Assembly: GCA_014529385.2 (NCBI GenBank)
Contig: CM043953.1
Span: forward strand, 113,891,049 to 113,955,048
Direction: 5' to 3'
DNA from: Adiantum capillus-veneris
Lineage: Eukaryota > Streptophyta > Polypodiopsida > Polypodiales > Pteridaceae
Length of the DNA stretch: 64,000 nucleotides
Shown: positions 12,480 through 24,129 of the stretch, in pieces
How the letters are laid out: the number at the start of each line of letters is the position of its first letter
Numbering within the stretch: position 1 is the first letter of the stretch
Notes under the pieces: model-generated
The model's input: only the letters and a program-made list of their open reading frames with translations
What the model was told of the DNA's origin: nothing
Database searches by the model: none
Program-made: the position numbers and the translations under genes

Positions 12480-13007
12480 CATGTACACATTGAAGCACGA
12501 TTCCCTTCTCTTGCTCCTACCCTTCGCACGAGTTTTGCTTCAGCTCAACTGCACGAACTACTGCTCCAACTTGCTCGCATGAATCCCTGGGCCTGCTACA
12601 GTCCTATCCTTTGTGGTTTGGAGAGTAGTGCTAGATCAACCCTCCTCTGTGTGCAAAGGCTTCGTGCTAGTCATCGATTCCCTTCTCTACATAGGTTTCT
12701 ATGCAATGCTTGATTGTAGATGTATGGCCTCTGTGGGTTATGTATATAATTCTTGGGGCTTCAACTTTTTGTACATAGTTTGTAGATACAAGCTTAGTTC
12801 TTACAGTGTGTGCTCCAATAGGCTTTCTCCTTTAGCTGTGGTTTTGTTGCTATATGTCAAAGTTTTTGTGTGTATACAAGCGTCAAGAAGCTATGGATAA
12901 TTCTTCGGAGGCCGCCTTTGAAATCAAAGCTTGTTTGTATGAGGACACGATTTCTTATAGGTTTCCCTCCATTATTGCTGTATTTTCTCTTATTTTATAG
13001 GGGGGAA
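12480..13007 (+). mobile_element. 3' interior of retrotransposon B with polypurine tract
   Basis: Lies immediately upstream of the plus-strand LTR and ends in a polypurine tract AGGGGGGAA (12999-13007) placed exactly before the LTR start, as expected of the 3' end of an LTR element. The remainder has short open frames without recognisable domains (for example 12613-12900). I see no RT or integrase here. Confidence 0.6.
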
Positions 13008-14019
13008 TGTTAACTGATCCGATGTCAGTTAATAGGAGCTGCTAAAGATCGAAGCCTTATGAATGCACATTGAAGATGAAAATGAAGAAGCAAGGAAGAT
13101 TGGAGTTACACACTTTTCACATTTTTCCAAAATGGCCATGTATTGTAATTTCTCGATTTATTTAGCCATTGTGATAATTGTAACGTGTTACGGGCTCAAT
13201 AAGAGTTTCAAGATGTAAAGCATAGGTCAGTTAGTGTACCTAGGTTGCAGATACAATAAGTGTGGAGCCTCAAAAGTCTTGGGCGCCAAACATTACACAT
13301 TTTAGACCTTGGCTGAGGTATAAAAGCCAACTTTGTAAAGTTTATTATTATGTTTTTGGATAATGAAACACAGCGTGAGCTAACAACGCTCACTTATCTC
13401 CTTATGGTGCTTCCTACTCCCTCCCTGTTTGTCATATTGCAGTCGTGTCTGTTGCGTTGCAACCACAGGTAAGAGCTCTATGCATTGACGTAAGCATTTC
13501 ATAGTATTCCGTAGCTTTTGGCATCGCCACCCCGCAGCCTAATTTCATCATAAGTAGGAATTTACGCTTTGAAATCATAAACTAAGTATAGGCGGGGTAT
13601 TGGGGCATCATTACTGAGCATTTAAATGCATTTTGGGTCGAAAACGACTAGGTCAAAAACTCACACTGCTGTTAATAATTGTGAGTTTTGCACTTGATCT
13701 AAAGTGAGATTTGAGACCATAAGCATGTCTGCTTAGGTCTTGTAAACATGTCCTAGAAGTTTAATAATGTTTGGATGTCGTCTGATGTTGTAACGGCTGT
13801 GAATTGTTTGCCAATGAGCGATTGGCTTTTGGTGGTTTCAATCATTTGTGTGTAGCTTGAGTTAGATGCGAGTTGTTTGTTGTTTTCCAAGAGATTGACA
13901 ACCTCTTGTATCCTCTATGCACTAGTCAAGTCAGCTTCATCCCATGGATTGACAATTATATTCGTGGTTCTCGCTATGTCTGCAATAAGATAGGAGTGAG
14001 GTTAGACACCTATCCCACA
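13008..14019 (+). mobile_element. 3' LTR of retrotransposon B (plus strand)
   Basis: A 1012-bp LTR beginning TGTTAACTGATC and ending CCCACA. It is the inverted counterpart of 1837-2768; by eye the stretches I aligned agree at well over 90 percent, apart from an 80-bp length difference near 13350-13430. It has a TATA box at 13319-13325. It is preceded by a polypurine tract and followed by TGCAC (14020-14024), the same 5-bp target duplication seen beside the partner LTR, and then by the second half of copia element A. Confidence 0.85.
13319..13325 (+). promoter_or_regulatory. LTR TATA box
   Basis: TATAAAA in the plus-strand LTR, conserved with 2451-2457 of the partner LTR. Confidence 0.45.
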
Positions 14020-15543
14020 TGCACTTATAGAAAATGACACATGGAATTTATGTGATATGCCTCTTGGAAAAAAGATCATTGGTACAAAGTGGATTTACAA
14101 GTTGAAATGTAAGCTGGATGATGAGATTGATCACTATAAGGCTATACTTGTTGCAAAGGGTTATGCACAATAGAAAGGCATAGCTTATGAAGAGACTTTT
14201 GCTCCCAGTTGTCGTATGAATATTGTGCATTTTCTATGTGCATTGGTAGCTTATTTTGGATGGGATGTACATCAACCACACAATGTTACTGCTTTCTTGA
14301 ATGGAGACATATTTGCATAAGTTTATGTAACGGAGCCTCACAATTTTTTCATTAAAGGGCAAGAAGATAAAGTGTGAAATGTGAGAAATTTTTGTATGGG
14401 TTGAAGAAATCTCCTCATGCTTGGTATGAGAAATCTGACACTAATTTGGTTTAATGAGGCTTGCGTAACAGTCCAACCAAAAGCACTTTGTATGTAAAAC
14501 TTGAGGGCAATGTACTTCTCATTGTTGTTCTATAACGGATGATTTGCTGATCACTAGTCCAAATGAGGCACATATTGCTGAATTCAAGGCTGATTTGAAT
14601 GCTACTTTCAAGATGAAAGATTTGGGGCTATTGCATCATTACTTGGGCATACAATTTAAGCAGTGTGAGGGTGGTATTTCATTGTGTCAAACAAGTTACA
14701 TAGAGATATTTCTATGTAAGATTGGACTAGAGGATTGCAAACCTATTGCTACTCCCATGGAAACATGTTTGAAATTGAGTCTTCAGGATGTTGATGACCT
14801 TGCTGATGTCGCTCTGTTGTTGGATGCCTTATTTATGTGTGTAACACAAGGCCAGATATTCAGTTTGTAGTCTTGAAGGTCAGCAAATTTATGCATAGCC
14901 TAGGATCTAAACATTGGCACGTTGTTAAGCAAATCTTTCACTATTTGAGTAGCACTTTGTATCTTGGTTGTTTTATCTTAAGGGGGGATCATTTCTGCTA
15001 GATTTACATGCGTTTTTGGACTCATATTGGGCTGGGTCTTTTGATATGAAGTGCCCACAAGCGGTTTCTGTTTCATGCTCGACAATGCATGCATATCATG
15101 GTTGAACAAGAAGCAACCTATTGTGGCCACTTCCAATTGTGAGGTTGAGTAAAGGGCAGTCTACAGAGCTATGGTTGAGTGTGTATGACTTGGGTGTTGG
15201 ACAAGACACTACCAACATAATCTACACTAACAGTCAGAGCGCATTCGCGGTTGCGAGGAACCCAGTTTTTCATGCTAGCATAAAGCATATTGAGGTGCAT
15301 TACCCCACTATCTCAGGGAGAGACTCTCTATAAGGAGAGATCAACTTGGCTTATGTGCCAACATAGAACAACTTCGCATACCTTTTCACAATGCATTGTC
15401 TCGTGAGAAGTTTGAAGATTTCCACAAAGCTTTGGGCTTACTCCCCTTTGTGGACTGATCATGTCCTTAGGGCATGTCACTCCCCTATACTTTTATGTTC
15501 CAGCTCTCGTTCACCACATTACTCCAAGGGGGGATTTTTTACC
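14020..15543 (+). pseudogene. Ty1/copia element A, second half (RT-RNase H)
   Basis: Reading begins directly after the LTR: LIENDTWNLCDMPLGKK, then GTKWIYKLK, LVAKGYAQ, then broken RT blocks (KFLYGLKKSPHAWYEK). 14544-14870 keeps an open stretch with FKMKDLGLLHHYLGIQF and ATPMETCLKL. RNase H pieces follow (about 15120-15330, SIKHIEVHYP), and a polypurine tract AAGGGGGGATTTTT near 15527-15540 marks the 3' end. Many stops and frameshifts. The first residues continue exactly where the minus-strand fragment 2769-5200 ends (SKYDA | LIENDTW), so both are halves of one element. Confidence 0.8.
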
Positions 15544-15689
15544 ATATACATGTGGTGGTGATGTGTGTGAACACACTTAGGACCGCCGATGCATTTTTTC
15601 CATCACTAGGAGGTTTTCTCCCCCGTGCATTGTATATATGCCTATCACTCTAGGGCTATCTTATCTTTCATTGTGCACTAAGCAATACA
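15544..15689. other. Probable 3' LTR remnant of element A
   Basis: A short non-coding stretch after the polypurine tract of element A and before the antisense gag fragment. It would be where A's 3' LTR starts, but no partner LTR was found, so the limits are not supported. Confidence 0.25.
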
Positions 15690-16436
15690 TACTCTCTATT
15701 GTGTGCCTTGAGCTTCCTTCATCTTCTCCAAGCTGTTTGTGTTTTCCTGCAATCCTATTTCCAACAATTTGCTTCGAGAATTCTTGTGATCCTTATTTTT
15801 GGCACGATTATCGGTGCAACCTCTTTGACCTCTTCTACTAGCAACATATGCATCAGCTTGCTTTGCAAATTCCTAATATCTCTTCATCTCTTCACGAAGT
15901 AGACTGAAAAGTCAACATCGTAGGCCAACTTGCCCTCATGCATAGAGTTGCTAATCATTGTGCAAAATCTATCCCATGAAGAGGAGAAAGAGAATAATAA
16001 GAAGATGAACCGCACTTCGTCATCAAATTGTGATATTATTGACTGAAAAGTATATTGAATGCATTCAAGTGCTTGAAAACCGTGTCACCTTTTTTCATGC
16101 AAAGCTCAAATAGCTTCTTCATCACGTACACTTTGTTTCTTGCACTTTTGCTCTCATATGTATTGCATAGCTTATCCCACAAGGATTTAGTAGTGGCTTC
16201 ACCCACTATGGTGAAATACATAGATTCGACTAAGTGTAGGAAAATATTTGACCTAGATTTTGCATCTAGCATCTTCCATTGTGCTTTTGTACAGCCTTCT
16301 CTTTCTTACACTCAAACATTGTCTCTAATTGACCTTTTTGGGTCAGCACATCCTGGATTTTCTATTTTGACATAGAGAAATTCATGCCATCAAACTTTCT
16401 AATATCGTAAATGTCCTTCTTACCAAACGATGCCAT
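15690..16436 (-). pseudogene. Ty1/copia gag fragment of a different family
   Basis: On the minus strand the reading starts at 16436 with MASFGKKDIYDIRKFDGMNF, then a block with LDAKSRSNIFLHLVESMYF and SLWDKLCNTYESKSARNKVY (the copia Gag/UBN2 wording 'LWdkLe..Y..ks..nk..L...L..lkm'). It continues in other frames (SSSWDRFCTMISNSMHEGKL) into a basic linker. It has premature stops and is truncated near 15690. No zinc knuckle is intact. Its sequence differs from the gag of element A. Confidence 0.7.
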
Positions 16437-17744
16437 TTTTGGAAGACTTGAACACTATAAAGAGAATGCCAAAAGTATCATTGAAGGTACTCAACATTCA
16501 AGAATACCCTAGCTCAATAAAACCTCACACAAAACCCTCCAAAAGGCTAAGCACACACAAAGACTAGCCACAATTTCAAAAAGGGCTCGTTCAATCCAAG
16601 TCCCAAAAACAATCGAGAAACTATCAAAAATGCCAAAAAATGGTGCCACATGGTGTAAAGTGGATAATATCCACAACTCAATGTACATGAGTAAGAAACA
16701 ATGCACAAACAAGTGCTCAATAGCATTGTGTGTGCTCAAGAAAATACTCATATGTCAATGTACAACAATCCATAGTGAAAACAACTCTTAAAACCATTGC
16801 CAAGAATTCTTGTGAAGGCATTGTATATGTGTTTGTATGAAACCTAGAGATAGTGTATGCACACTACAGCTTGTTAATGTGTGTCAGGATATAAGAAGAG
16901 TATGCGCTTGCAGGATTAAAATCCCTCATGTAAACCTGCTATAGGAAAAACCTATATGTCATTGTCGATTGGAATCCGATGCCAACTTTCATCATCGAGA
17001 TGGAAGCGCTAAGAACGCTAATGCTCGAAGCCAAAACATAGGTAGCTGAGTGTCGGATGGAACACTAAGAATTCTAATGCTTGAAGCCAAATGTTGATTC
17101 TCAAATCCAGAACTTGTAGGTAGCCGACATTGGGGCTAAATGCCTAAACCTTCCACATAAGTGTGAGATGCCAAAAAAACGATGAGGTTAACCACCACGT
17201 TGTGCAGTTTCCATTCAATGGAGCTAGTCAATGAAAGGAAATTTGGCTACCATCCGATGATCTACACGGGCAACGATAAATCAAATAGAAAATGTCTCTC
17301 TCACTCTCTCAAGCGATGCGGGTAATCAAAAGTGGGAAGCTGAAAATGCCCAGAGAATCAATGCAAAGGTTCACACACATGCTTATGTATGTGTGTTTGT
17401 GAAGCGCCGCATAAGCTTAGTCTTAGTATGTGTGATTTTTGTTTGCTAGTTTGCCTTGCCCGATTGTGGCTTGGCTTTGATACTCGGATTTGGGGTCCAG
17501 CCTTGAGCTCCCCCTCTTCCTCCTCGAGCCACCAATTTGAAGGCAGTGAATGTGTCTGTATGTGACATACACCTTCAGTATCTCCTTCAATTTTGATTTC
17601 CAAGCTCTACAATGTTCCAAATTATGCCCGCTTCAAAACTTTCCAACATTGTAGCCTGCTCAAATGTGGTTTTGCTTTCAGCACTATAGAAAAATTCTCT
17701 AATCTTCAAACCTTCCACTATCCATGATTTGATGTTGTGTGATG
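16437..17744. other. Non-coding stretch, probable retrotransposon leader/LTR
   Basis: Upstream, in minus sense, of the gag fragment. Short open frames only. Two imperfect direct repeats occur near 17007-17045 and 17068-17100 (AACGCTAATGCTCGAAGCCA versus TTCTAATGCTTGAAGCCA). It may be the leader or 5' LTR of that copia element, but PBS and LTR ends were not established. Confidence 0.3.
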
Positions 17745-17792
<48 letters not shown>

Positions 17793-17821
17793 ACGTGCAC
17801 ACACACACACACACACACACA
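17745..17821. repeat. Palindromic (GT)n-GCACGTGC-(AC)n microsatellite
   Basis: About 23 GT units, a centre GCACGTGC at 17791-17798, then about 11 AC units. Centred there, the tract is a perfect inverted repeat of more than 25 bp per arm and entirely alternating purine-pyrimidine. A related tract follows at 17980-18022. Confidence 0.9.
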
Positions 17822-17979
17822 AGCACACTCTAAAGAAAAAAAACTTTAAATCCCAGCTTATTTGTGCTTTGATTCCTAGTGCATGGCCTCTTTTGCTTTC
17901 AATTTTTTCTCTTTAGATGCCCATTCTACTTAACTAGCTTCAAAACTGCACAATTTCAAGCTGCAAATCCTTTTGCAAT

Positions 17980-18022
17980 GTGTGTGTGTGTGTGTGTGTG
18001 TGCACGTGCATGTGCGTACGCA
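17980..18022. repeat. (TG)n with GCACGTGCATGTGCGTACGC extension
   Basis: A second alternating purine-pyrimidine tract. A long open frame across it (17879-18379) encodes a Cys-Val run and has no recognisable domain, so it is not annotated as a gene. Confidence 0.85.
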
Positions 18023-18251
18023 TCTGTACTCACAACCAATAGCTACTCAATTTTTCTTTGTGCAAGCCTGATTGGCTTCCCTGACGCTTCAACACCTCCC
18101 CAATCTGGCAGACCTTCACTCGCTTCTCTCCTCCTCGAATGCCTGCTTGTTGCCACCCGACTCATGTTGCTCAACACCTTTCTCAAGCTCGGTAAGGTTC
18201 AAAGGGGAGTTGCACACATGGGTGGGGAGAGGAAATCTAGGCTCAAGCACA

Positions 18252-18268
18252 TTGGCCTTGATACCAAT
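18252..18268 (-). other. Possible tRNA-iMet-type primer binding site
   Basis: In minus sense the sequence reads CTTCACAAT then TGGTATCAAGGCCAATG. The usual plant copia PBS starts TGGTATCAGAGC, so the first eight bases agree. If real, an LTR would lie at coordinates above 18268 and the element interior below. No LTR pair was found to confirm this. Confidence 0.3.
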
Positions 18269-18703
18269 TGTGAAGGTTACTACCTATGCTCGTGCACAGG
18301 GGAAGAGAGAGAGAGAGAGGTGGAAGGTGAAATAGAGTGCATAGATGACACAAAAGAATCACAAAGAAGGTTCTTTTAATGCCCCATGTAAATGAACAGG
18401 CAAATTATGAATTTATGCATTCAAAAATTGGGTATACTGTAACTTTAAAACCATAAATGACTAAGTAAAAGCATCGGACCTTGTGTTGGGTCAATTGGTC
18501 CACACATCCACATCCGCTCCTACTACAAACATAGAGACTTTCACTTTGTTAGGAACGAGCCATAACACCTCCAACTTACTTAGGCCAAACATAAGCCAAG
18601 GCCGCTTCACCTTCCTCCATGATCTCGAGCTCTAAAGGGATTCTGAGTACAAATAGGCGGTAGGATATCAACACCAACCATACCACTTTATCCTCCACAC
18701 CTC

Positions 18704-21036
18704 TTAGACCATGGGTGGTAGCCACTCAAAGTGCTCCATAGATACAATGGCCCCTGCTTCTTGCATTTTTTCCAACTCCAGTTTGACAGCTTCTCCATAC
18801 TTAGGGTTCAACTTGTAAGCTCGGCCTCTGACTGGCTTAGCCCCTTCAACGAGAGGGATAATATGGACACCCAATTCTAGTGGGATTCCTTCTAAATCTT
18901 TGTAAGACCAAGCAAAAAAAAAAAACCTTTTAAAGAGTGCATAAAAGAGACTACCTAATTGAGTAGCGCGGGTTGATCCCATAACCAAGCAGCTAAGAGG
19001 ATGGGTTGAGGGTTGTCAAAGTCACCTAGGTTGGCTTCTCTGATTGGAATAGGAGGTGTAGTTGGCAAGGATGCATCAAGAGATGAATATTTTGCCACCT
19101 CTTGGAGCTTTGAGACATCATGGGCTGGTGTCTGATCGATGTGAAAATCAACATACTCTTCTTGCAACCACCCTCGTGGAAGCTCCTTGAAGGTTAAGTC
19201 CTTAGACACAAAAGAGAGATTTTGCATGGTCGAAGAGTCACACACAGGGGAGGCTAAGGGGAGAGGTGAGGAGTTGGTGAACTCCTGTAAAGGAGATTTC
19301 TTCTCCCTTCTATGGTGTGTTATTGGCTCACCCAGACCGATGGCTTCCATCAAGGGGGCAACTTTGAGTATGATCCTCGGTGCCTGCCACACTTGCTTAT
19401 GGATGATGTGGCTCACTGGTCACTCGGGGGGTGCACTATGTAATCATGTTAATGTATAACGTGAGTTCGAAAGGAGGGGTTTTAAAATGCAAAAAAATTA
19501 GGAAATTTAACAGAGATACATTAAAATAAGGGGTTTTTATATTAAATTTTGGAAAAATTTCCTAAAATAAGGGGTCATTTTATTCATTTATACATGTTAA
19601 AAGAGGGATTTTTTTAATACCTCGGGAACGCACGTTATATAGGGGGGTACTAGATGGTGAACCCCCCGAGACTGGTCACAATTGGAGGAACTTTGGAAGA
19701 GGGTGTATCCTCATGCAAGGATTGGATAGAGACCACATAGCATGTCATAGATGTGGTATCCTCCAACCACTGCAGTAAGTCTTCATTGGACTTGTCAAGT
19801 GGGTAGGTTGTTCTAGGTTGGGATTGGACTCCACTAACAAAGAACTATAATGGACAATTGGATCCATGACTCCTTTGAGTCGAATGAGTTTCATGGGGGA
19901 GCCAGGAGTATTTATCCACATGGCATCATTTCCCCAATCATGAAGTGCTTTAGTGTGTTGTAACCATGGTCTACCGATGAGCAAAGGAAATCCTCCCTTA
20001 AGCTGGGAAAGACGAACCACAACAAAACTCAAGCTAAAGGTGAAGTCTTGTACTTGCAGAGGCGCCTTGTCCACTATGCCTAATTGGTAGACTATCTGCT
20101 GGTCGGACAACATAACTGTGAAGGATCATGGTAAGTAGGCTGTGGACCTAAAGCCAGCATACTGAACTTAGTCATCAGATGATGCCAAATCCACCATCCA
20201 ATATGACTCCATAGAATTGGCTTCCTAGAATAGATATAGTGAGACAAGGACTCCTGTAATCAGTGAGGGGAACAATGGGGTAGGAAACACTGTAGGACTC
20301 TGAGGGCTGCACTAGGAAGTGCCCGCCACTAGGCCCTGAACCCGAGTATAGAGACTGAATGACTATAAGGGTGTCCCTTCTTAGATTTGCATCTAGCTAG
20401 AGCATGTCATAAGTGACACTTGTTGAAAGGTGTTCTTCAAGATAGTTTTTGTCATAGATTTGGATCTTTTGTTATGGGATTCCTCTGTTAGTTTGATCTA
20501 TTGCAAGTCTACCACTACTTCTAAGAAGGCCCCATAAATATCGGATAGCATGGAGGTCGATCGACTCTTAGCACCAATGGGTGTCTTGTCAACTAGGGCA
20601 AGTAGACTAGGTTGTCAAAGTGGAGATAGATAATGTGGGACTTTTGGAGGGCTGAGATTGAGAGCTACTCTTTGTGCTTGAGCAAGGATGCCACATGAGT
20701 AGTGGGTGATGACTGAGGAATGGTGCTCATTGCTATCAGCTTGATGTTTGGAGATGTGAATTCTTGTTGGTTCTGACTTGGGCCTGAAGACGAATCCCCT
20801 TTGCTTGGAAAATCCTTGTTGTCGTGGTCCTTAGTCTCAAGGAAATGATGGCAAGGAGGAGATTCTTTAGGAAAGGGACATTTTCTTTGGTAATGCCCAG
20901 ATTCGCCACATCTGTAAGTAGCATAAAATGGGCCAATTGGATGGGCAAGGCAGGGGATGAAGTGGTCACTTCTCCTGCTGCATGGAGGTGGAGGCTGAAG
21001 TGTAGAAGCTCTGAGGAACTGAGAGAGCATTGGCAT
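18704..21036 (-). pseudogene. Ty3/gypsy element remnant (gag knuckle, protease, RT start)
   Basis: Minus-strand order is as expected for gypsy Gag-Pol. A zinc knuckle near 20920 (YRCGESGHYQRKC; the first Cys of CCHC is not in frame) is followed by a protease-proximal block at 20113-19745 (FPLLIGRPWLQHTKALHDWG), then a linker ORF 19416-18955. The N-terminal RT block at 18988-18704 reads VRGRAYKLNPKYGEAVKLEL...EAGAIVSMEHFEWLPPMV, the region before the RT core. The RT core, RNase H and integrase are missing beyond about 18700. A 248-bp MITE (19423-19670) interrupts it between protease and RT. Confidence 0.75.
19423..19670. mobile_element. MITE copy 1, 248 bp, 8-bp target duplication
   Basis: Starts CTCGGGGGGTGCAC and ends with the inverted match GTGAACCCCCCGAG. 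A second inner inverted match (TATAACGTGAGTTC near the left end, TATAACGTGCGTTC in reverse at the right) extends the terminal symmetry. It is flanked by perfect 8-bp direct repeats ACTGGTCA (19415-19422 and 19671-19678). Non-coding and AT-rich inside. The near-identical copy is at 28163-28408. An 8-bp duplication points to hAT-type transposition, though the CTCGGG terminus is not the usual hAT end. Confidence 0.85.
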
Positions 21037-21039
21037 GAT

Positions 21040-21955
21040 AAAAACTTTGAGATGGGAAAGTTCTTGTCATACCTTGCATAGGAGGGGTATTCAGTAAAGG
21101 AGGCATGTAATTTGGATGGCCATAGAGGGAAACCATGTTAGATGCATGTACTTCAGATATGGAGAATATAGTGATACAAAGCAGGAAGGCAATTTCTTAC
21201 TCTCAAGGTAAACATATTGGGAAAGGCTCTTCTTAGAGAGACTCAAGGAGAGAGCTCCTCTAGTCTAGCACAAGTGATAAGAGTAGTAAATGAGGCTTTA
21301 ACTGGAACACCCATGTATAAAGCGCACACACCTCTTCAAGGAGTCAAAGAAACTATTTGGCAAAAGTGAGGGCCATCGATTGTGATTGATGTTGAGGATG
21401 AATACACACAAATGCAAGAGTAAAATGCAAAAAAAAAACTTGACCGTACATCATGTGGAAGGCCTAGGAAGATCATTTTCACTATGGATTCAGGAGTTGC
21501 AGATGGGAGTGAGAATTCTAAAGACAAGGCAAAGGTTTGTGTTTTGGAACAAAAGTTAAATGAAGCTATGTGGGAAATTAGAAGAACTCCTCTTGGCATC
21601 CGTGTAACATGTAGTGGCACCCCCAATGGTGGAAAAAGATATGGACAAGATATAGTGGCATGTAGTAAAGGGACTCTTGCACCATTTTTTGAGGGGTATA
21701 GAAAACACCAAATGGGCTACTCACGCAATGATTTTGGTTTTGTCCCAACCATGTTATTCATTGTTATGTGGCAGATCATAACATAGATCCAAGGCCAACT
21801 TCTCCACCTACAATTTGGCTGATTGATCTAGGAGTAAATCTTACAGATGATATTGCTTGAAGGAGAATTTCAAGTGGAGACAATTGGAAAAGGAAAAAAT
21901 GGGTGCAACTACAATGCAAACTCCTCCTAGGGGTGGAGGTGGTTCCCCTTCCGCT
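21040..21955 (+). other. Unrecognised low-similarity region
   Basis: One open frame of 100 codons (21484-21786) plus neighbouring open stretches (for example PTSPPTIWLIDLGVNL near 21800) have protein-like composition, but I do not recognise a family. It may be the 5' part of the decayed SWIM-finger sequence that follows. Confidence 0.25.
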
Positions 21956-22345
21956 ATGACAAAAGCAGGTAGTAGTGGTTCAGTACTAAGAAATGGCATA
22001 AGAGTCAAAAATTTTTACTTCCATTTCAAAGGATGTAGCAAAGAAAATTGGTTTTGCTCTTGGTTCAAAGACTAAGATGATTGAAGAGAAATCCATCGTA
22101 GACAATGTACATGAAGTCTTCAAGGTGGAGTCTCATGCAGGAGACGGACATGTGGGGATGAATGAGGTGCACATCAAGGATGAGACCTACTACACATGCC
22201 CTGATTTCACCGATAGGAAGGCCAAGAAAAAATGTGGGGGTGTATGAGGTGCACATCAAGGATGAGCCCTACTGCACATGCCCTGATTTCACTTGTCTTG
22301 CAAGCACTTGTACTTCATTTTCTTGAGAGTGCTTGGATTGAGCCA
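21956..22345 (+). pseudogene. Decayed SWIM-type zinc-finger sequence
   Basis: Open text KDVAKKIGFALGSKTKMIEE (about 22030-22090) leads to VHIKDEPYCTCPDF, then, one frame over, LSCKHLYFIFLRVLGL. Joined across the frameshift near 22295 this gives the SWIM pattern CxC...CxH followed by the hydrophobic FVFLRVL-type helix seen in SWIM/RING ubiquitin ligases. The finger region is tandemly duplicated (82-bp period); the first copy has TYYTCPDF, losing the first Cys. Frameshift and stop codons make it a pseudogene. No RING domain was seen. Confidence 0.4.
22164..22293. repeat. 82-bp-period partial tandem duplication
   Basis: GAGGTGCACATCAAGGATGA begins at 22164 and again at 22246, each followed by a tract ending CATGCCCTGATTTCAC. 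It duplicates the first half of the SWIM-like finger. Confidence 0.85.
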
Positions 22346-22588
22346 AAAAAACATGTTCTAACATCAGTCTATGCTAGGCAAGGTAGATGTCTACAATACT
22401 CTTAGCCATGAAAATGCACATAGCCAAAATTAGAGTAAAGCCCCATGATTGGATAATTTTGTGACACTTTTTCTGCCATGCATTGACTCTGGCGAAGTTG
22501 GTTTGGATTGTTTTGGTATTTGACCACTGGCAAAGATGTTTTGGATCATTTTGGTTAAAAATTATTTTGTCTCTCCACTTGTTGACAC

Positions 22589-22589
<1 letters not shown>

Positions 22590-22654
<65 letters not shown>
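22590..22654. repeat. Compound (GT)n(GA)n microsatellite
   Basis: About 16 GT units followed directly by about 15 GA units. The same junction type recurs at 44332-44443 and, in reverse, at 51658-51712 and 53364-53432. Confidence 0.95.
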
Positions 22655-22656
<2 letters not shown>

Positions 22657-22848
22657 AAAACAGGAAGCTTTGTCAGGTACAGAGGGAGAGAGACCTTTAT
22701 TGATCATGGGATCACAATCTTTGATTGAGTCGTGTTAAATATTTGAAAGAGTGTGAACTGATTCGGGTCTGTTTTGGTCCTTGGTGTATGTGTGCTTGCC
22801 AAGGAAAGAAAACTATGAGAGAGATATTTCAAAATAGGAAGCTTTGAC

Positions 22849-22890
<42 letters not shown>

Positions 22891-23045
22891 CTTTATTGCT
22901 CATGGGATCACAATCTTTGATCGATTTGTGTTAAATATTTGAAAGACTGTGTATGTGTTTAATGATTTGGGTGTGTTATGGTCCTTGGTGTATGTGTGCT
23001 TGCCAAGGAAAGAAATCTATGAGAGAGAGAGAGAGAGAGAGAGAG
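22653..23045. repeat. Tandem duplication of ~170-200 bp units with microsatellites
   Basis: Two units, about 22653-22825 and 22826-23020, share TTCAAAACAGGAAGCTTTG, GACCTTTATTG, GGGATCACAATCTTTGAT, GTGTTAAATATTTGAAAGA and GGTCCTTGGTGTATGTGTGC. The second carries a (CA)n tract (22856-22886) and both end near GA tracts. Non-coding. Confidence 0.8.
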
Positions 23046-23049
23046 GAGA

Positions 23050-24127
<1,078 letters not shown>

Positions 24128-24129
24128 TA

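Noticed and set aside
15544-15689. Complete 3' LTR for copia element A
   Set aside because: No partner LTR and no clear TG...CA limits in the window.
17879-18379. 166-codon open frame
   Set aside because: Runs through a (TG)n tract giving a Cys-Val run, has no recognisable domain, and overlaps a possible PBS on the other strand.
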